Shown here: piece after piece, positions 14,839-23,176 of the stretch | How the letters are laid out: every line of letters begins with the position of its first letter | Position numbering within the stretch: position 1 is the first letter of the stretch | Origin: an uncultured bacterium | GTDB taxonomy: Bacteria; Verrucomicrobiota; Lentisphaeria; Victivallales; Victivallaceae | Assembly (NCBI GenBank): GCA_900551245.1 | Contig: URVC01000044.1 | Span: 1-37,239, forward strand | DNA: 37,239 nucleotides | Direction of reading: 5' to 3' | Program-made: the position numbers and the translations under genes | Notes under the pieces: generated by a model | The model's input: the letters and a program-made list of their open reading frames with translations, nothing else | The model's database searches: none | What the model was told of the DNA's origin: nothing

Positions 14839-16080
14839 TCAGCCGTGCGTCGGCCGGGGCGGTTCCCGGAGGAAACCCCGGACGATTCCGAGGATCACCT
14901 CAACCGACCTCTCCATCTCCTCCAGCGAGGCGAATTCGCTCTCCCCGTGAAAATTGTACCCGCCGGTGCCGAGGTTGGGGCAGGGCAGGCCGCGGAACGA
15001 GAGCAGGGCGCCGTCGGTGCCGCCGCGAATCGGCGGTTCCGACGGCACAAGACCCGCCTCGCGGACCGCCCTGCGCGCAATTTCCAGCAGTTGCGGATGG
15101 CGGGCGATCACCTCCTCCATATTGCGGTACTGGTCGCGGCAGGTTACCGTGACGGTTCCTTCGCCGTATTGCCGGTTCAGTTGTGCGGCGATCTCCCGGA
15201 GTTTCTCCTTGCGTGCGGCGAACTTCTCCGCGTCGTGGTCGCGCAGCAGATAGGTCAGCTGTGCCTCCCCGACGGTGCCGGAGGTGCGGGCCAGGTGGTA
15301 GAACCCCTCCAATCCATCGGTCGCTTCCGGCGTTTCCGCCGCGGGCAGCATGGCGTCGAATGCGAATGCGACCTTCTGGGCGTTGACCATGATCCCTTTC
15401 GCCGAACCGGGGTGGACGTTGACACCGCGGATCTTCACCTCCGCCTCCGCCGCGTTGAAGTTCCGGTACTCGATCTCGCCTGCGGCGCCTCCGTCGAGCG
15501 TGTAGGCATAGGCGGCCCCGAAGGCGGCGACGTCGAAACAGAGGGTTCCCTCGCCGATCTCTTCGTCGGGGGTGAAGCCGATGCAGAGGGTGCCGTGCGG
15601 CAGATTCCGGGTGAGAATCTGTTCCGTCGCGGTCATGATTTCCGCGATTCCCGCCTTGTCGTCGGCGCCGAGCAGCGTGGTGCCGTCGGTGGTGATCAGC
15701 GTGTGGCCGGTCAGCCGGTTGAGAAACGGGAAACGGGCCGGATCGAGCGTTTTCCCGCTCTTGCCCAGCGGAATCGTTCCCCCGGTGTACTTGACGATCT
15801 GCGGATGGATCTCCCGCCCGCTGGCGGCGTCGGAGGTGTCCAGATGGGCGATCAAGCCGAGGGGAGGAATTTGTTCCAGCCCCGGCGTGGCCGGCAGGCA
15901 CGCGGTGACGCAGGCGTGTTCGGAAACGCGGACTTTTTCTGCGCCGATGGCCTCGAGTTCCTCAGCCAGATGGCGGGCCAGTTCGAACTGACCGGGCGTT
16001 GAGGGGTGAGTTCCGGTGGAATCATTCGACTGGGTGTCGAATCCGATGTAGTCCAGAAAACGGTCCAGAACTGTGCGCAT
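14839..16080 (-). CDS. pepT: Peptidase T (tripeptide aminopeptidase)
   Basis: A 413-residue cytoplasmic M20B metallopeptidase that removes N-terminal residues from tripeptides. Metal and catalytic motifs are in order: H79 and D81 in A-H-L-D-T-S-D, D140 in G-A-D-D-K-A-G, E173/E174 in T-P-D-E-E-I-G-E-G, later G-G-T-D-G and G-G-Y-N-F-H-G. Length and motifs match E. coli PepT (408 residues). AAGGAG lies seven bases upstream. It is the third gene of an operon with a Wzz-like protein and a C_GCAxxG_C_C protein, and converges on the permease gene 25 bases away. Confidence 0.95.
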   Translation of the reverse strand: MRTVLDRFLDYIGFDTQSNDSTGTHPSTPGQFELARHLAEELEAIGAEKVRVSEHACVTACLPATPGLEQIPPLGLIAHLDTSDAASGREIHPQIVKYTGGTIPLGKSGKTLDPARFPFLNRLTGHTLITTDGTTLLGADDKAGIAEIMTATEQILTRNLPHGTLCIGFTPDEEIGEGTLCFDVAAFGAAYAYTLDGGAAGEIEYRNFNAAEAEVKIRGVNVHPGSAKGIMVNAQKVAFAFDAMLPAAETPEATDGLEGFYHLARTSGTVGEAQLTYLLRDHDAEKFAARKEKLREIAAQLNRQYGEGTVTVTCRDQYRNMEEVIARHPQLLEIARRAVREAGLVPSEPPIRGGTDGALLSFRGLPCPNLGTGGYNFHGESEFASLEEMERSVEVILGIVRGFLREPPRPTHG

Positions 16081-16113
16081 TGGTTAGCTCCTTCCATCGC
16101 CGGCGGGGTGGCG

Positions 16114-16569
16114 TCAGCTGTTGTTTTTTTCGAACCGGTCGAGGATTCCGGCTGCGAGTGCGACTATTTCGGCGCAGGGGCGCTTGCGGTAATACTCCCC
16201 GGTACGGGCCTCTGAAACCGGTTCATCGCTCTGGCCGGGGGCGAGCCCCAGAAGTTCCCGGCAGAGGATTGCGCCGGTTTCCCGCCGGAACTCTTCCACG
16301 AGGGCGCGGATGCGTTTGTAATGCGCATCCTTGACCGCCTTGTCGGTGAGATCGGAGTAGCCGTGTATCAGATTTTCCGCCAGAATCATGCCGGAAAGCG
16401 CACCGCACATCTCACGCAACCGGGAAATCCCGCCTCCGAATCCGGAGGCGAGGCGCAGTGCTGTTTCGCGATCCAGCCTGCACTCCTCGTGGAATGCGCC
16501 GAGCACCGCCTGGGCGCAGTTGGCGCCACTCAGAAACAGCCGGCGCGCCTGTTCTGCTTTCTCTTCCAT
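16114..16569 (-). CDS. C_GCAxxG_C_C family protein
   Basis: A 151-residue protein. The family's Cys pattern is present: N-C-A-Q-A-V near residue 18, then G-F-G-G-G-I-S-R-L-R-E-M-C-G-A-L-S-G, then C-R-E-L-L-G and P-C-A-E-I-V toward the end. The G-G-G plus C-G-A-L core is conserved in proteins thought to be redox or metal associated, often near thioredoxin-like or metal-handling genes; no reaction is established. It lies four bases after the Wzz-like gene and 33 before pepT, so all three are probably cotranscribed. The link between them is not obvious. Confidence 0.85.
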   Translation of the reverse strand: MEEKAEQARRLFLSGANCAQAVLGAFHEECRLDRETALRLASGFGGGISRLREMCGALSGMILAENLIHGYSDLTDKAVKDAHYKRIRALVEEFRRETGAILCRELLGLAPGQSDEPVSEARTGEYYRKRPCAEIVALAAGILDRFEKNNS

Positions 16570-16573
16570 AAAC

Positions 16574-18049
16574 TCAGGCGGCGTCTTCCCGCTGCAGCCA
16601 TTCTTTGCCGAGGGAGACAGTCAGCATGAGGGCGTTGAAGATGACCCAGAGTCCGAGGAGGATCACCCCCAGCTTGGGAATGGAGATCAGTCGGTCCGTT
16701 GTCTGGATGGTTTGGCCGACCGGCACGTAAAAATTCAGACCGGAGAGATATTCTTCGGTCAGCATCTGCTTGAACTGACTGACCTTCTTCCCCAGTTCCG
16801 CCATGTTGGCGAGCGTCGCATTGAAGAGGCTGTCGAACTGCTCCTTGGTCGCGGAGCCCGAGGTCACCTTGTTGTTCATATTTTGGAGCAGCTGCTTGTA
16901 GAACTGCAGTTTGGATTCCGTCTGGGCCATTTCTTCGCCGAGTTCAAGCGAGAGATCCGCCAGCTGACGGCGCATGATGTTGCTGGAATCACGCCGAACC
17001 AACTCGATGATCTGATTGAAGATATTGGCGTCAAGACTGAATTGCGTGGCTCCTTCCGGCTGCGCAGGGAGGTTGGCACGTATCGAAGGATTTTTGTCCT
17101 GGAGAATGGAGAGAGCCTGGTCAATGTTCTGGTATTTCAATTTTGCATAGTTCTGCTCGCTTTCCAGCTGCTGAATCTGGCTCTGGAGAAATAGGTGATC
17201 CAGGTTATTTTGCAACTCTTTGCTGCTGAAGACCATGCTCTGCAGGATATTCAGCTGATAGGTTTTGACATTCTGAAGCATTTTGATGAGATCCGGGAGA
17301 TACTCCCCAGTCGGCAATGCGATATTTCTTTCCTGCAACAGAGGAATCAGTTTGTCGCACAGTTCCAACATTTGCTCGTTGTAAACGGCAGCCCGGTCGA
17401 TGGCGAGCAGGCGACTGTTCTGGAGCTCGTTGCGCAGTCTTTTTTCCATATTGCTGTCGAGATCGACCTGAGGAAGCTTTTCCCCCTCCTGCTGACGATA
17501 AATTTCCATCCAGGTCTGGGGAATCTCATTGAGAATTTTTGAAGCGGTTTCCGGTGGAATCCGGTAATTCTTCCCCATGGAGATCCGGAACATGCCCAGA
17601 TCGAGAGAGGCCAGCTGCCGCCGGTAATCGGTTTCCAGCCGCTCAATATCCACAACGGAGAGATTGCGTTTGCCCAGTTTCTGCGCAAACGCCGAGTCGA
17701 GAAAGGCGCGCTTGGGGGAGTAGTCCGAAACGCTGAACATCTCCTGAAACTCATCGAACGGCAGAACATTTTCCAGATTGTTCTTCCGGTAGACCTGCTT
17801 CAGCACAACCGGACTGATGATGTCGAGTTTATTGAACGGCTTTTTGCTGGGATAGGCCAGGCCGATTCCACCTTTGCTGTTTTCCAGCATCACCTGAATG
17901 TCCTGCACAAAGAGCCGGTTTGCGGGAAGAAGCAGGAGAAGAAGAAACAACAGTATCGCAACAAAGAGGCTGATTGTGGCGGTGAGCAGAATTCGGCGCC
18001 ATTTCCGCTTGAAAAAGTCCATCACAAAGAAAAAACCGTTATTTTCCAT
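16574..18049 (-). CDS. Wzz-like inner-membrane protein with periplasmic coiled coil
   Basis: A 491-residue protein with one membrane helix near each end (about residues 20-42 and 459-480) and a long helical, Gln/Leu-rich region between them, expected in the periplasm. This is the topology of Wzz/polysaccharide co-polymerases and of the membrane part of Wzc-type proteins. However, I do not see the clear Pro-rich motif before the second helix that defines Wzz, so the call rests on topology. No glycosyltransferase gene is nearby, which weakens a role in polysaccharide chain length. ATG 18049 is used; an in-frame Met ten residues in (M-D-F-F-K) is possible. A consensus promoter lies at 18108-18136. 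Confidence 0.65.
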   Translation of the reverse strand: MENNGFFFVMDFFKRKWRRILLTATISLFVAILLFLLLLLLPANRLFVQDIQVMLENSKGGIGLAYPSKKPFNKLDIISPVVLKQVYRKNNLENVLPFDEFQEMFSVSDYSPKRAFLDSAFAQKLGKRNLSVVDIERLETDYRRQLASLDLGMFRISMGKNYRIPPETASKILNEIPQTWMEIYRQQEGEKLPQVDLDSNMEKRLRNELQNSRLLAIDRAAVYNEQMLELCDKLIPLLQERNIALPTGEYLPDLIKMLQNVKTYQLNILQSMVFSSKELQNNLDHLFLQSQIQQLESEQNYAKLKYQNIDQALSILQDKNPSIRANLPAQPEGATQFSLDANIFNQIIELVRRDSSNIMRRQLADLSLELGEEMAQTESKLQFYKQLLQNMNNKVTSGSATKEQFDSLFNATLANMAELGKKVSQFKQMLTEEYLSGLNFYVPVGQTIQTTDRLISIPKLGVILLGLWVIFNALMLTVSLGKEWLQREDAA

Positions 18050-18107
18050 ATTTTGTTCCCAATCCCTGTTTTGCTGGCTGGCTGGTTGATTTTATCCCGA
18101 TTTTATT

Positions 18108-18136
18108 AATATAGATGCATCGCGCTGGAATTTCAA
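18108..18136 (-). promoter_or_regulatory. Promoter of the Wzz-like/pepT operon
   Basis: On the minus strand TTGAAA (18131-18136) and TATATT (18108-18113) are 17 bases apart. Confidence 0.65.
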
Positions 18137-18145
18137 CGCCTTATG

Positions 18146-18169
18146 AAAAAAACACCGGAGGTTGCCGGT
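18146..18169 (-). terminator. Intrinsic terminator of the AraC-family gene
   Basis: On the minus strand a short stem ACCGG/CCGGT (18154-18158 with 18165-18169) is followed by G and seven T. The stem is short but the T run is good. Confidence 0.5.
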
Positions 18170-18198
18170 TTTCGGAAGGCGGCGTTCGGCCGTCGATT

Positions 18199-19068
18199 TC
18201 AACGGAGCCGGAAGAGATTGGAATCCCGCCGATAACGTTCCGGCGAGACCCCGAACAGCCGTTTGAAACGCCGGCTGAAGTGATAGGGGTCGACATAGCC
18301 GCACCGCCCGGCAATTTCCGCCACCGTTTCCCGGGTGGAGAACAGCAGTTCTGCGGATTGGCGCAACTTGAGCTCCTCCAGGTATCGCTTGGGGAGCATC
18401 CCGGTGTGCCGCAGAAAGTTGCGCCGGAATTGATCCATGCTTAAATTGCACAGTTCGGCGAGTTCGGCGACGGTCCACCACTTTTCCGGCTGCGCCTTGA
18501 TGAGCGCGATCACTTCGCCGATGGGGGAGCTCTCTTCCCGTCGCCGGTGTTCGAAATACAGGTCGGTCAGCAGTTGCTGCAGCAGAATGTTCGCCTTGAT
18601 CTGAGCCGGGGAGGAGGGGTCGGCGATCAGCTCCGCCAGCGCGGGAATCCGCCGCAATGGACCAAGTTCGTACACCCCGGTCCGGATGATTCCGGTCCGA
18701 TGCAGCAGGTCCGCCAGCGGCCCGGTGAAACGGATGGAGTCCTCGATGTAGGGTTTGCTGTCGCTTCCCCCGTAGCGGTGCAGGTCGCCCGGCGCGATCA
18801 GAACCGCTTCGCCAGGGTGAAGCGGTCGCTCCCGCCCGCCCGGCTGCCAGAACTCCCCGCCGCCGTCATAGAGGTGGGAGAGGGAGTAGAATTCAAACTT
18901 CCGCTCCCGGCACTGCCGGAACCCGCCGGCCGGTGAACTGCACCCGACGGAGGCGTTGATGATCCAGAATCCGTAGTTGCGGTGCAGTTCCGGCGTCCGG
19001 CTGACGATCCGGTGGATCACCAGATCGGGGGAGCTGTAGTCGAATTCGATTTTTTTGTCATTAGGCAT
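18199..19068 (-). CDS. AraC-family transcriptional regulator
   Basis: About 289 residues. The N-terminal part (about 30-150) is cupin-like, with H-P-G-E-A-V-L-I-A-P-G-D-L-H-R typical of the sugar-binding AraC arm domain. The C-terminal 100 residues hold two helix-turn-helices (T-V-A-E-L-A-E-L-C-N-L-S and V-A-E-I-A-G-R-C-G-Y), then Y-H-F-S-R-R-F-K-R-L-F-G-V-S-P. ATG 19068 is used; ATG 19083 (five residues longer) is equally possible, and neither has a strong Shine-Dalgarno. It is divergent from a Gfo/Idh/MocA dehydrogenase gene, its probable target, whose promoter has a weak -35, as expected for an activator-dependent gene. Confidence 0.9.
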   Translation of the reverse strand: MPNDKKIEFDYSSPDLVIHRIVSRTPELHRNYGFWIINASVGCSSPAGGFRQCRERKFEFYSLSHLYDGGGEFWQPGGRERPLHPGEAVLIAPGDLHRYGGSDSKPYIEDSIRFTGPLADLLHRTGIIRTGVYELGPLRRIPALAELIADPSSPAQIKANILLQQLLTDLYFEHRRREESSPIGEVIALIKAQPEKWWTVAELAELCNLSMDQFRRNFLRHTGMLPKRYLEELKLRQSAELLFSTRETVAEIAGRCGYVDPYHFSRRFKRLFGVSPERYRRDSNLFRLR

Positions 19069-19085
19069 GCTGTTTTTTTCCATTT

Positions 19086-19136
19086 CGGAATATAAATTCC
19101 GCTGTATACTATAACACAAGGATCCAGTTTTATCAA
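19086..19136 (-). promoter_or_regulatory. araC-family promoter and inverted repeat in the divergent region
   Basis: On the minus strand TTGATA (19131-19136) and TATAGT (19108-19113) are 17 bases apart. The inverted repeat CGGAAT-ATAA-ATTCCG (19086-19101) covers the predicted leftward start and also overlaps the weak rightward -35 (TTTCGG) paired with TATACT at 19105-19110. Confidence 0.55.
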
Positions 19137-19156
19137 CAAGGCAAGGAGAGTGGATC

Positions 19157-20293
19157 ATGGGAAAACAATTCGGTGTCGCCGTGCTCGGCACGGGAAATCG
19201 GGCGCGTTATGTGGTCAAAAATCTGCTGCGGGACTCCGGCGGCGCCGTCCGGGTGGTATCCGCTTTCGATCCCGACCGGGAGCTGCTCAAGGAGACGTTG
19301 GGCAAGATCTGGGAGACGCCGGATGCCCTGGCCGCCGCTTCGGCGGAAGAGGCGATTCACGCCCCCGGTGTCGACTGGGTGATGGTCTTTTCCCCCAACT
19401 CCTGCCACCGGGATCACATCCTCGCCGCCTTCGCCGCCGGGAAGGATGTCTTCTCGGAGAAGCCGCTGGCCACCACCATCGAGGCGTGCAAAGAGATCTC
19501 CGACGCGCAGAAGAGGAGCGGGCGGGTGTTCGCCACCGGATTTGTCCTGCGCTATGCGCCGATGTACCGCCGGGCGAAGGAGCTGCTGGATTCCGGCAGG
19601 TTCGGGCGGCTGCTCCTGATTGAGGGCAATGAGAACATCGCACCGGATCACGGCGGCTACATCATGTGCAACTGGCGAAGGCTGACGAAGTTTGCCGGAC
19701 CGCACATTCTGGAAAAGTGCTGTCACGACCTGGATCTCATCAACTGGTTCTGCAACTCGCTCCCCTCCCGGGTCGCCGCGTTCGGCGGCCGCGACTTCTT
19801 CAAGCCGGAAAACAACTTCCTGATGGAGAAGTACGGCGAGAAGACCTTCAAGAGCTGGTGGGATCCGCATGCGGAGAAGACCCCCTTCACCGACGATACC
19901 GATCTCATGGACAATATGGTTTCCATCGCCGAGTTCCGCAACCGCATCCGGGTCACCTTCACCGCGACGATGAGCAACGCCATCCCGGAGCGGCGGCTCT
20001 CCTTCGCCTGCACGGAAGGAACCATGAAGCTGGATCTTTACAGCAACCTCCTCCGCTACCGCCGCCTCGGCGACGAAGGGGTGACCGAGCTGAATTTCTC
20101 CGGCGACGGTCACGGCGGCGGCGACAGCTACATTATGAAGGAGCTGTATGAAACCATGTCAAAGGGGGTTCCGCCGAAGTGCAGCGGGCAGGAGGGGCTT
20201 CGCAGCGCCGTCTTCGCGCTGGCGCTCGACCGCGCCGCTCAGACTGGTGAGCTGGTCGATCTGGAGCCGATCTGGGATTCCCTCGGCGAATAG
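19157..20293 (+). CDS. Gfo/Idh/MocA-family NAD(P)-dependent oxidoreductase
   Basis: A 378-residue cytoplasmic enzyme. The N-terminal Rossmann domain has G-T-G-N-R-A at residues 11-16 and the family's E-K-P motif at 101-103 (F-S-E-K-P-L-A). The C-terminal alpha/beta domain carries H-I-L-E-K-C-C-H-D-L-D-L-I-N-W, the usual substrate His/Asp region. Members oxidise or reduce sugars, inositol and their derivatives; the substrate here is unknown. AAGGAGAG lies ahead of the ATG. It stands alone, divergent from an AraC-type regulator likely to sense the same sugar. Confidence 0.9.
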   Translation: MGKQFGVAVLGTGNRARYVVKNLLRDSGGAVRVVSAFDPDRELLKETLGKIWETPDALAAASAEEAIHAPGVDWVMVFSPNSCHRDHILAAFAAGKDVFSEKPLATTIEACKEISDAQKRSGRVFATGFVLRYAPMYRRAKELLDSGRFGRLLLIEGNENIAPDHGGYIMCNWRRLTKFAGPHILEKCCHDLDLINWFCNSLPSRVAAFGGRDFFKPENNFLMEKYGEKTFKSWWDPHAEKTPFTDDTDLMDNMVSIAEFRNRIRVTFTATMSNAIPERRLSFACTEGTMKLDLYSNLLRYRRLGDEGVTELNFSGDGHGGGDSYIMKELYETMSKGVPPKCSGQEGLRSAVFALALDRAAQTGELVDLEPIWDSLGE

Positions 20294-20302
20294 CTGTTTC
20301 AG

Positions 20303-20347
20303 AAAAAATTCCCCGCGACTTTTCCGGTTTCTCCCGGTGTCGCGGGG
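20303..20347. terminator. Bidirectional intrinsic terminator between the dehydrogenase gene and ybeY
   Basis: A 9-bp stem CCCCGCGAC/GTCGCGGGG (20311-20319 with 20339-20347) with an inner CCGG/CCGG stem. On the minus strand it is followed by AATTTTTT, ideal for ending the phoH-pgpH-ybeY transcript. On the plus strand the tail is weaker (ATGTTTC). Confidence 0.75.
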
Positions 20348-20352
20348 ATGTT

Positions 20353-20835
20353 TCATGCCGGGAAAATGGCGGTGAAATAGAACTCTCCAGCCAGGGCGGA
20401 GAGCACTTCGCGCTCCCGGCGGCGCATCCGTCGCCGCGGTCCGGGCGAGAGATCGTCTTCGCCGGCGGAGTGGAGCAACCCGTGAACCAGATAGAGCGTC
20501 ACCTCGCGGGCGTAACTGGAATCGGCGCGCTTTTCCCCCTCGCGGCGGGCGGCGTCCAGACAGATGATCAGTTCGACGGCCGGATCCCCCGGAAACAGTC
20601 CGGCGGGGTCGTCGAAGTAGCTGAAGGTGATCACGTCGGTGGTTCCCTCGTGCCCGACAAACTCTTCGTTCAGCTGTGCCATGGAGCGGTCCCCCACGAA
20701 GCGGATTCCCAGATCCCAGTCGAAATCATCCGGCAGGCCGGCCAGCGTTGCGGCGCGCCGGGCGAGACGGAGAAGCTCACTTCGATTCGGCCGGGGGTAC
20801 CGCCTGGTCTCCCACGAGAACTGCAGGTTCTTCAT
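20353..20835 (-). CDS. ybeY: Endoribonuclease YbeY (rRNA maturation factor)
   Basis: A 160-residue metal-dependent RNase that acts in 16S rRNA 3'-end processing and ribosome quality control. The zinc motif is V-H-G-L-L-H-S-A-G-E-D-D: the first two His match H-G-x-L-H-L-x-G-x-D-H, but the third ligand position is Asp rather than His. T-D-V-I-T-F-S-Y before it is also typical. I start at ATG 20835 (M-K-N-L-Q), with AGAGGA just upstream. Its first 59 bases overlap the end of pgpH in another frame, and phoH lies before that: the common phoH-pgpH-ybeY operon. Confidence 0.93.
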   Translation of the reverse strand: MKNLQFSWETRRYPRPNRSELLRLARRAATLAGLPDDFDWDLGIRFVGDRSMAQLNEEFVGHEGTTDVITFSYFDDPAGLFPGDPAVELIICLDAARREGEKRADSSYAREVTLYLVHGLLHSAGEDDLSPGPRRRMRRREREVLSALAGEFYFTAIFPA

Positions 20836-23173
20836 CTTCCTCTCTCTGCTCCCGCTGATAGGCGATTCTTCCATGCTTCATGCTGATCAGCGTGTTGATG
20901 AAACTCTGCCGGACCTTTTCCAGTTCGGCGAGAGTGATGTTTGCCTGATTGAGCTGACCGTCTTCGAACCGCTTCTGGAAGATGCCGTTCACCACCGCTT
21001 CAATTTTGGCGGCGGAGGGCTTGTCCAGGGACCGGCTGGCGGCTTCGCAGGCATCCGCCAGGCTGATGATCGCCATCTCCCGGTCCTGCGGCGGCCGCCC
21101 GGAGTAGCGGAACTGGGATTCCAGAACCGGCGCGTTGCCCCCCTCCCGCCGCTTGTCGGCGAGCGCCTTGGCGTAGAAGTAGTGCACGAGGTCGTTGCCG
21201 TGGTGCTGTTCGATCGCGTCGCGCACGGTCCGGCACATCCGGTACTGCCGCGCCAGCGCCAGCCCCTCCTTGACGTGGTCGCGGATGATGATGCTGCTCA
21301 TCTGCGGATTGAGATTCAAGTGCTGGTTGGCGCTGTCGAGGTTGTTTTCGGTAAAATACTGCGGCATGGCGAGCTTCCCGATATCGTGGAAGAGCGCTCC
21401 GGCTTTGGCCTTGAGCGGATTGGCGCCGATCGCCCGGGCCGCATCCTCGACCAGCGTGGCGACCATCAAACTGTGGAAGAAGGTGCCGGGCGCCTCCCGC
21501 TTGAGCCGTTCCAGCAGCGGGTGGTTGTAGTCGCAGAGCACCATCAGCGCCATGTTGGTGCTGACGTTGAAGACGATCTCAAAGAGGAAGGTCAGCACCA
21601 GCGCGAGAATGGCGGTCAGAAAGGCGTTGCCGATTGCCAGCGAAGCGGCACCGCTGAGCTGGTGGAGAAAGTCGGTGTTCTCCCCGAGCAGCAGGTTGAA
21701 GTTCAACACGAAGGTCAGCGGAAACACCGTCGCGACAATCCGCAGAAAGTAGGAGCGGTAGTCGGTCGCGGAGCGAACCGCCAGACCGGCCAGCGAAGAG
21801 ATCACCATCCCCTTGAGCGCGAGGTCGAACGCCCGTTCCGGCACCACCATCATCGCGGTCATCGAAGAGATGAAGAATCCGACGCAGAGCGCCACCCGGT
21901 AGCCGAAGATCACCGCCAGCAGCACCGAACCGAGCGCAATCGGAATCGCGTTGACCACCAGCGCACTGCTCAGGTCGCGGCTGGCGCTCACCCCCATGTT
22001 GTAGGAGAGGATCGCGCCGAAGTTGACCAGCATGGAGATGATGACCACCAGCCCGATGAGCGAGATCCGCTTGTTGGCCCGCACCACATCCGGATGGAGG
22101 TTGTAGAGGTAGAAAGCGGCGAAGATGATGAGCACCAGGCTCCAGATCATGTTGTGGCTGAGCAGGGCGATTCCGATGTCGATGGTCACGCTCTTTTTTT
22201 CCTCTTCGCGGTGGACCTGCAGTTTGTCCTTGAGGGACGGGGTGACGATGTCCCCTTTGCTGACCAGAAGTTCGCCTTTGGCGATTTTGTGCGGAACCGC
22301 GGGAACGGCCGCCGCCGCCTCTTCGCGCACGGTCCGGGTGACCGCATCGTCAAAGTCGAGGTCGCCGCCTCTGCCGATCAGTTCGGCGGCGATGCGGATG
22401 AACTCCGAACGCATGGTCTCCGGGACGGCTCCCTGTTCGGGCGGGAAGACGTTCTTCGCCAGCTCCGCCGCCGCGGAGGCGTTGTCCCAGAGATCGGTGA
22501 CGGCCCGCTCCTGGAGCCGCCGGTCTCCGACGGTGATCACCCGGATTCGCTGGCCGACGTTGCGGGCGGCCTTGTCCTCCGCGCCGATGATCCCCTGACG
22601 GACGATCATGCGCAGCCGGTTTTCGAAGTTGCCGAATCCCTCCTGCAGCTGGCAGAATTTGCCGAGCTCCTCGAGCAGAGGCGGCTGCACCGCCGCCGCC
22701 AGACGGGAGGGCAGGGAATCGGGATCCGGGATGTATTTCTTTTTGTCCCGCTCCTGACGGATTCTCTGTTCGACCGCCTTGAAAAACGCGTTGAAGTTGC
22801 GGAGGATCTGTTCGGAGCGGAGGGTGTTCACCCGGAAGAACTCCGGCTGCCGCTCCATCGCCGCCTGGCGGGCGCGGTTGAGTTCCTCTTTGTCGATGTA
22901 GTTGAACTCGCAGGAGGCGTGGATCGTCCGGGTCGCCTCCTGGCCGATCACCCAGCCGGGGTCGATGTTCTGCTGCAGCGCCGAGAGGGTCATCAGAACC
23001 GAACTCACCACCCAGACCATCACCAGAATGAAGATGGCCGGCGCGGGCGAGCGGTCGATCGTGTTGGCAAACGAATCCCAGTCTACAATGCGGTGCGGGT
23101 TGATGATCCCCTTGCGGCGGAGTTCGCGCCGCGCCTGGTAGCGTTCATACATCATGCGGAGCCGGTTGAACAT
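20777..23173 (-). CDS. pgpH: 7TM-HD phosphodiesterase PgpH (c-di-AMP hydrolase family)
   Basis: A 798-residue inner-membrane protein. One helix at about residues 45-63, a periplasmic 7TMR-HDED domain to about 330, seven membrane helices between about 340 and 560, then a cytoplasmic HD domain with H596-D597 in L-F-H-D-I-G-K-L. PgpH of Listeria degrades cyclic di-AMP, and this protein keeps the domain order and HD residues. Whether this organism makes c-di-AMP cannot be seen here. AAGGAGG precedes the ATG. It starts three bases after phoH and overlaps ybeY. Confidence 0.93.
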   Translation of the reverse strand: MFNRLRMMYERYQARRELRRKGIINPHRIVDWDSFANTIDRSPAPAIFILVMVWVVSSVLMTLSALQQNIDPGWVIGQEATRTIHASCEFNYIDKEELNRARQAAMERQPEFFRVNTLRSEQILRNFNAFFKAVEQRIRQERDKKKYIPDPDSLPSRLAAAVQPPLLEELGKFCQLQEGFGNFENRLRMIVRQGIIGAEDKAARNVGQRIRVITVGDRRLQERAVTDLWDNASAAAELAKNVFPPEQGAVPETMRSEFIRIAAELIGRGGDLDFDDAVTRTVREEAAAAVPAVPHKIAKGELLVSKGDIVTPSLKDKLQVHREEEKKSVTIDIGIALLSHNMIWSLVLIIFAAFYLYNLHPDVVRANKRISLIGLVVIISMLVNFGAILSYNMGVSASRDLSSALVVNAIPIALGSVLLAVIFGYRVALCVGFFISSMTAMMVVPERAFDLALKGMVISSLAGLAVRSATDYRSYFLRIVATVFPLTFVLNFNLLLGENTDFLHQLSGAASLAIGNAFLTAILALVLTFLFEIVFNVSTNMALMVLCDYNHPLLERLKREAPGTFFHSLMVATLVEDAARAIGANPLKAKAGALFHDIGKLAMPQYFTENNLDSANQHLNLNPQMSSIIIRDHVKEGLALARQYRMCRTVRDAIEQHHGNDLVHYFYAKALADKRREGGNAPVLESQFRYSGRPPQDREMAIISLADACEAASRSLDKPSAAKIEAVVNGIFQKRFEDGQLNQANITLAELEKVRQSFINTLISMKHGRIAYQREQREEDEEPAVLVGDQAVPPAESK

Positions 23174-23176
23174 TGC

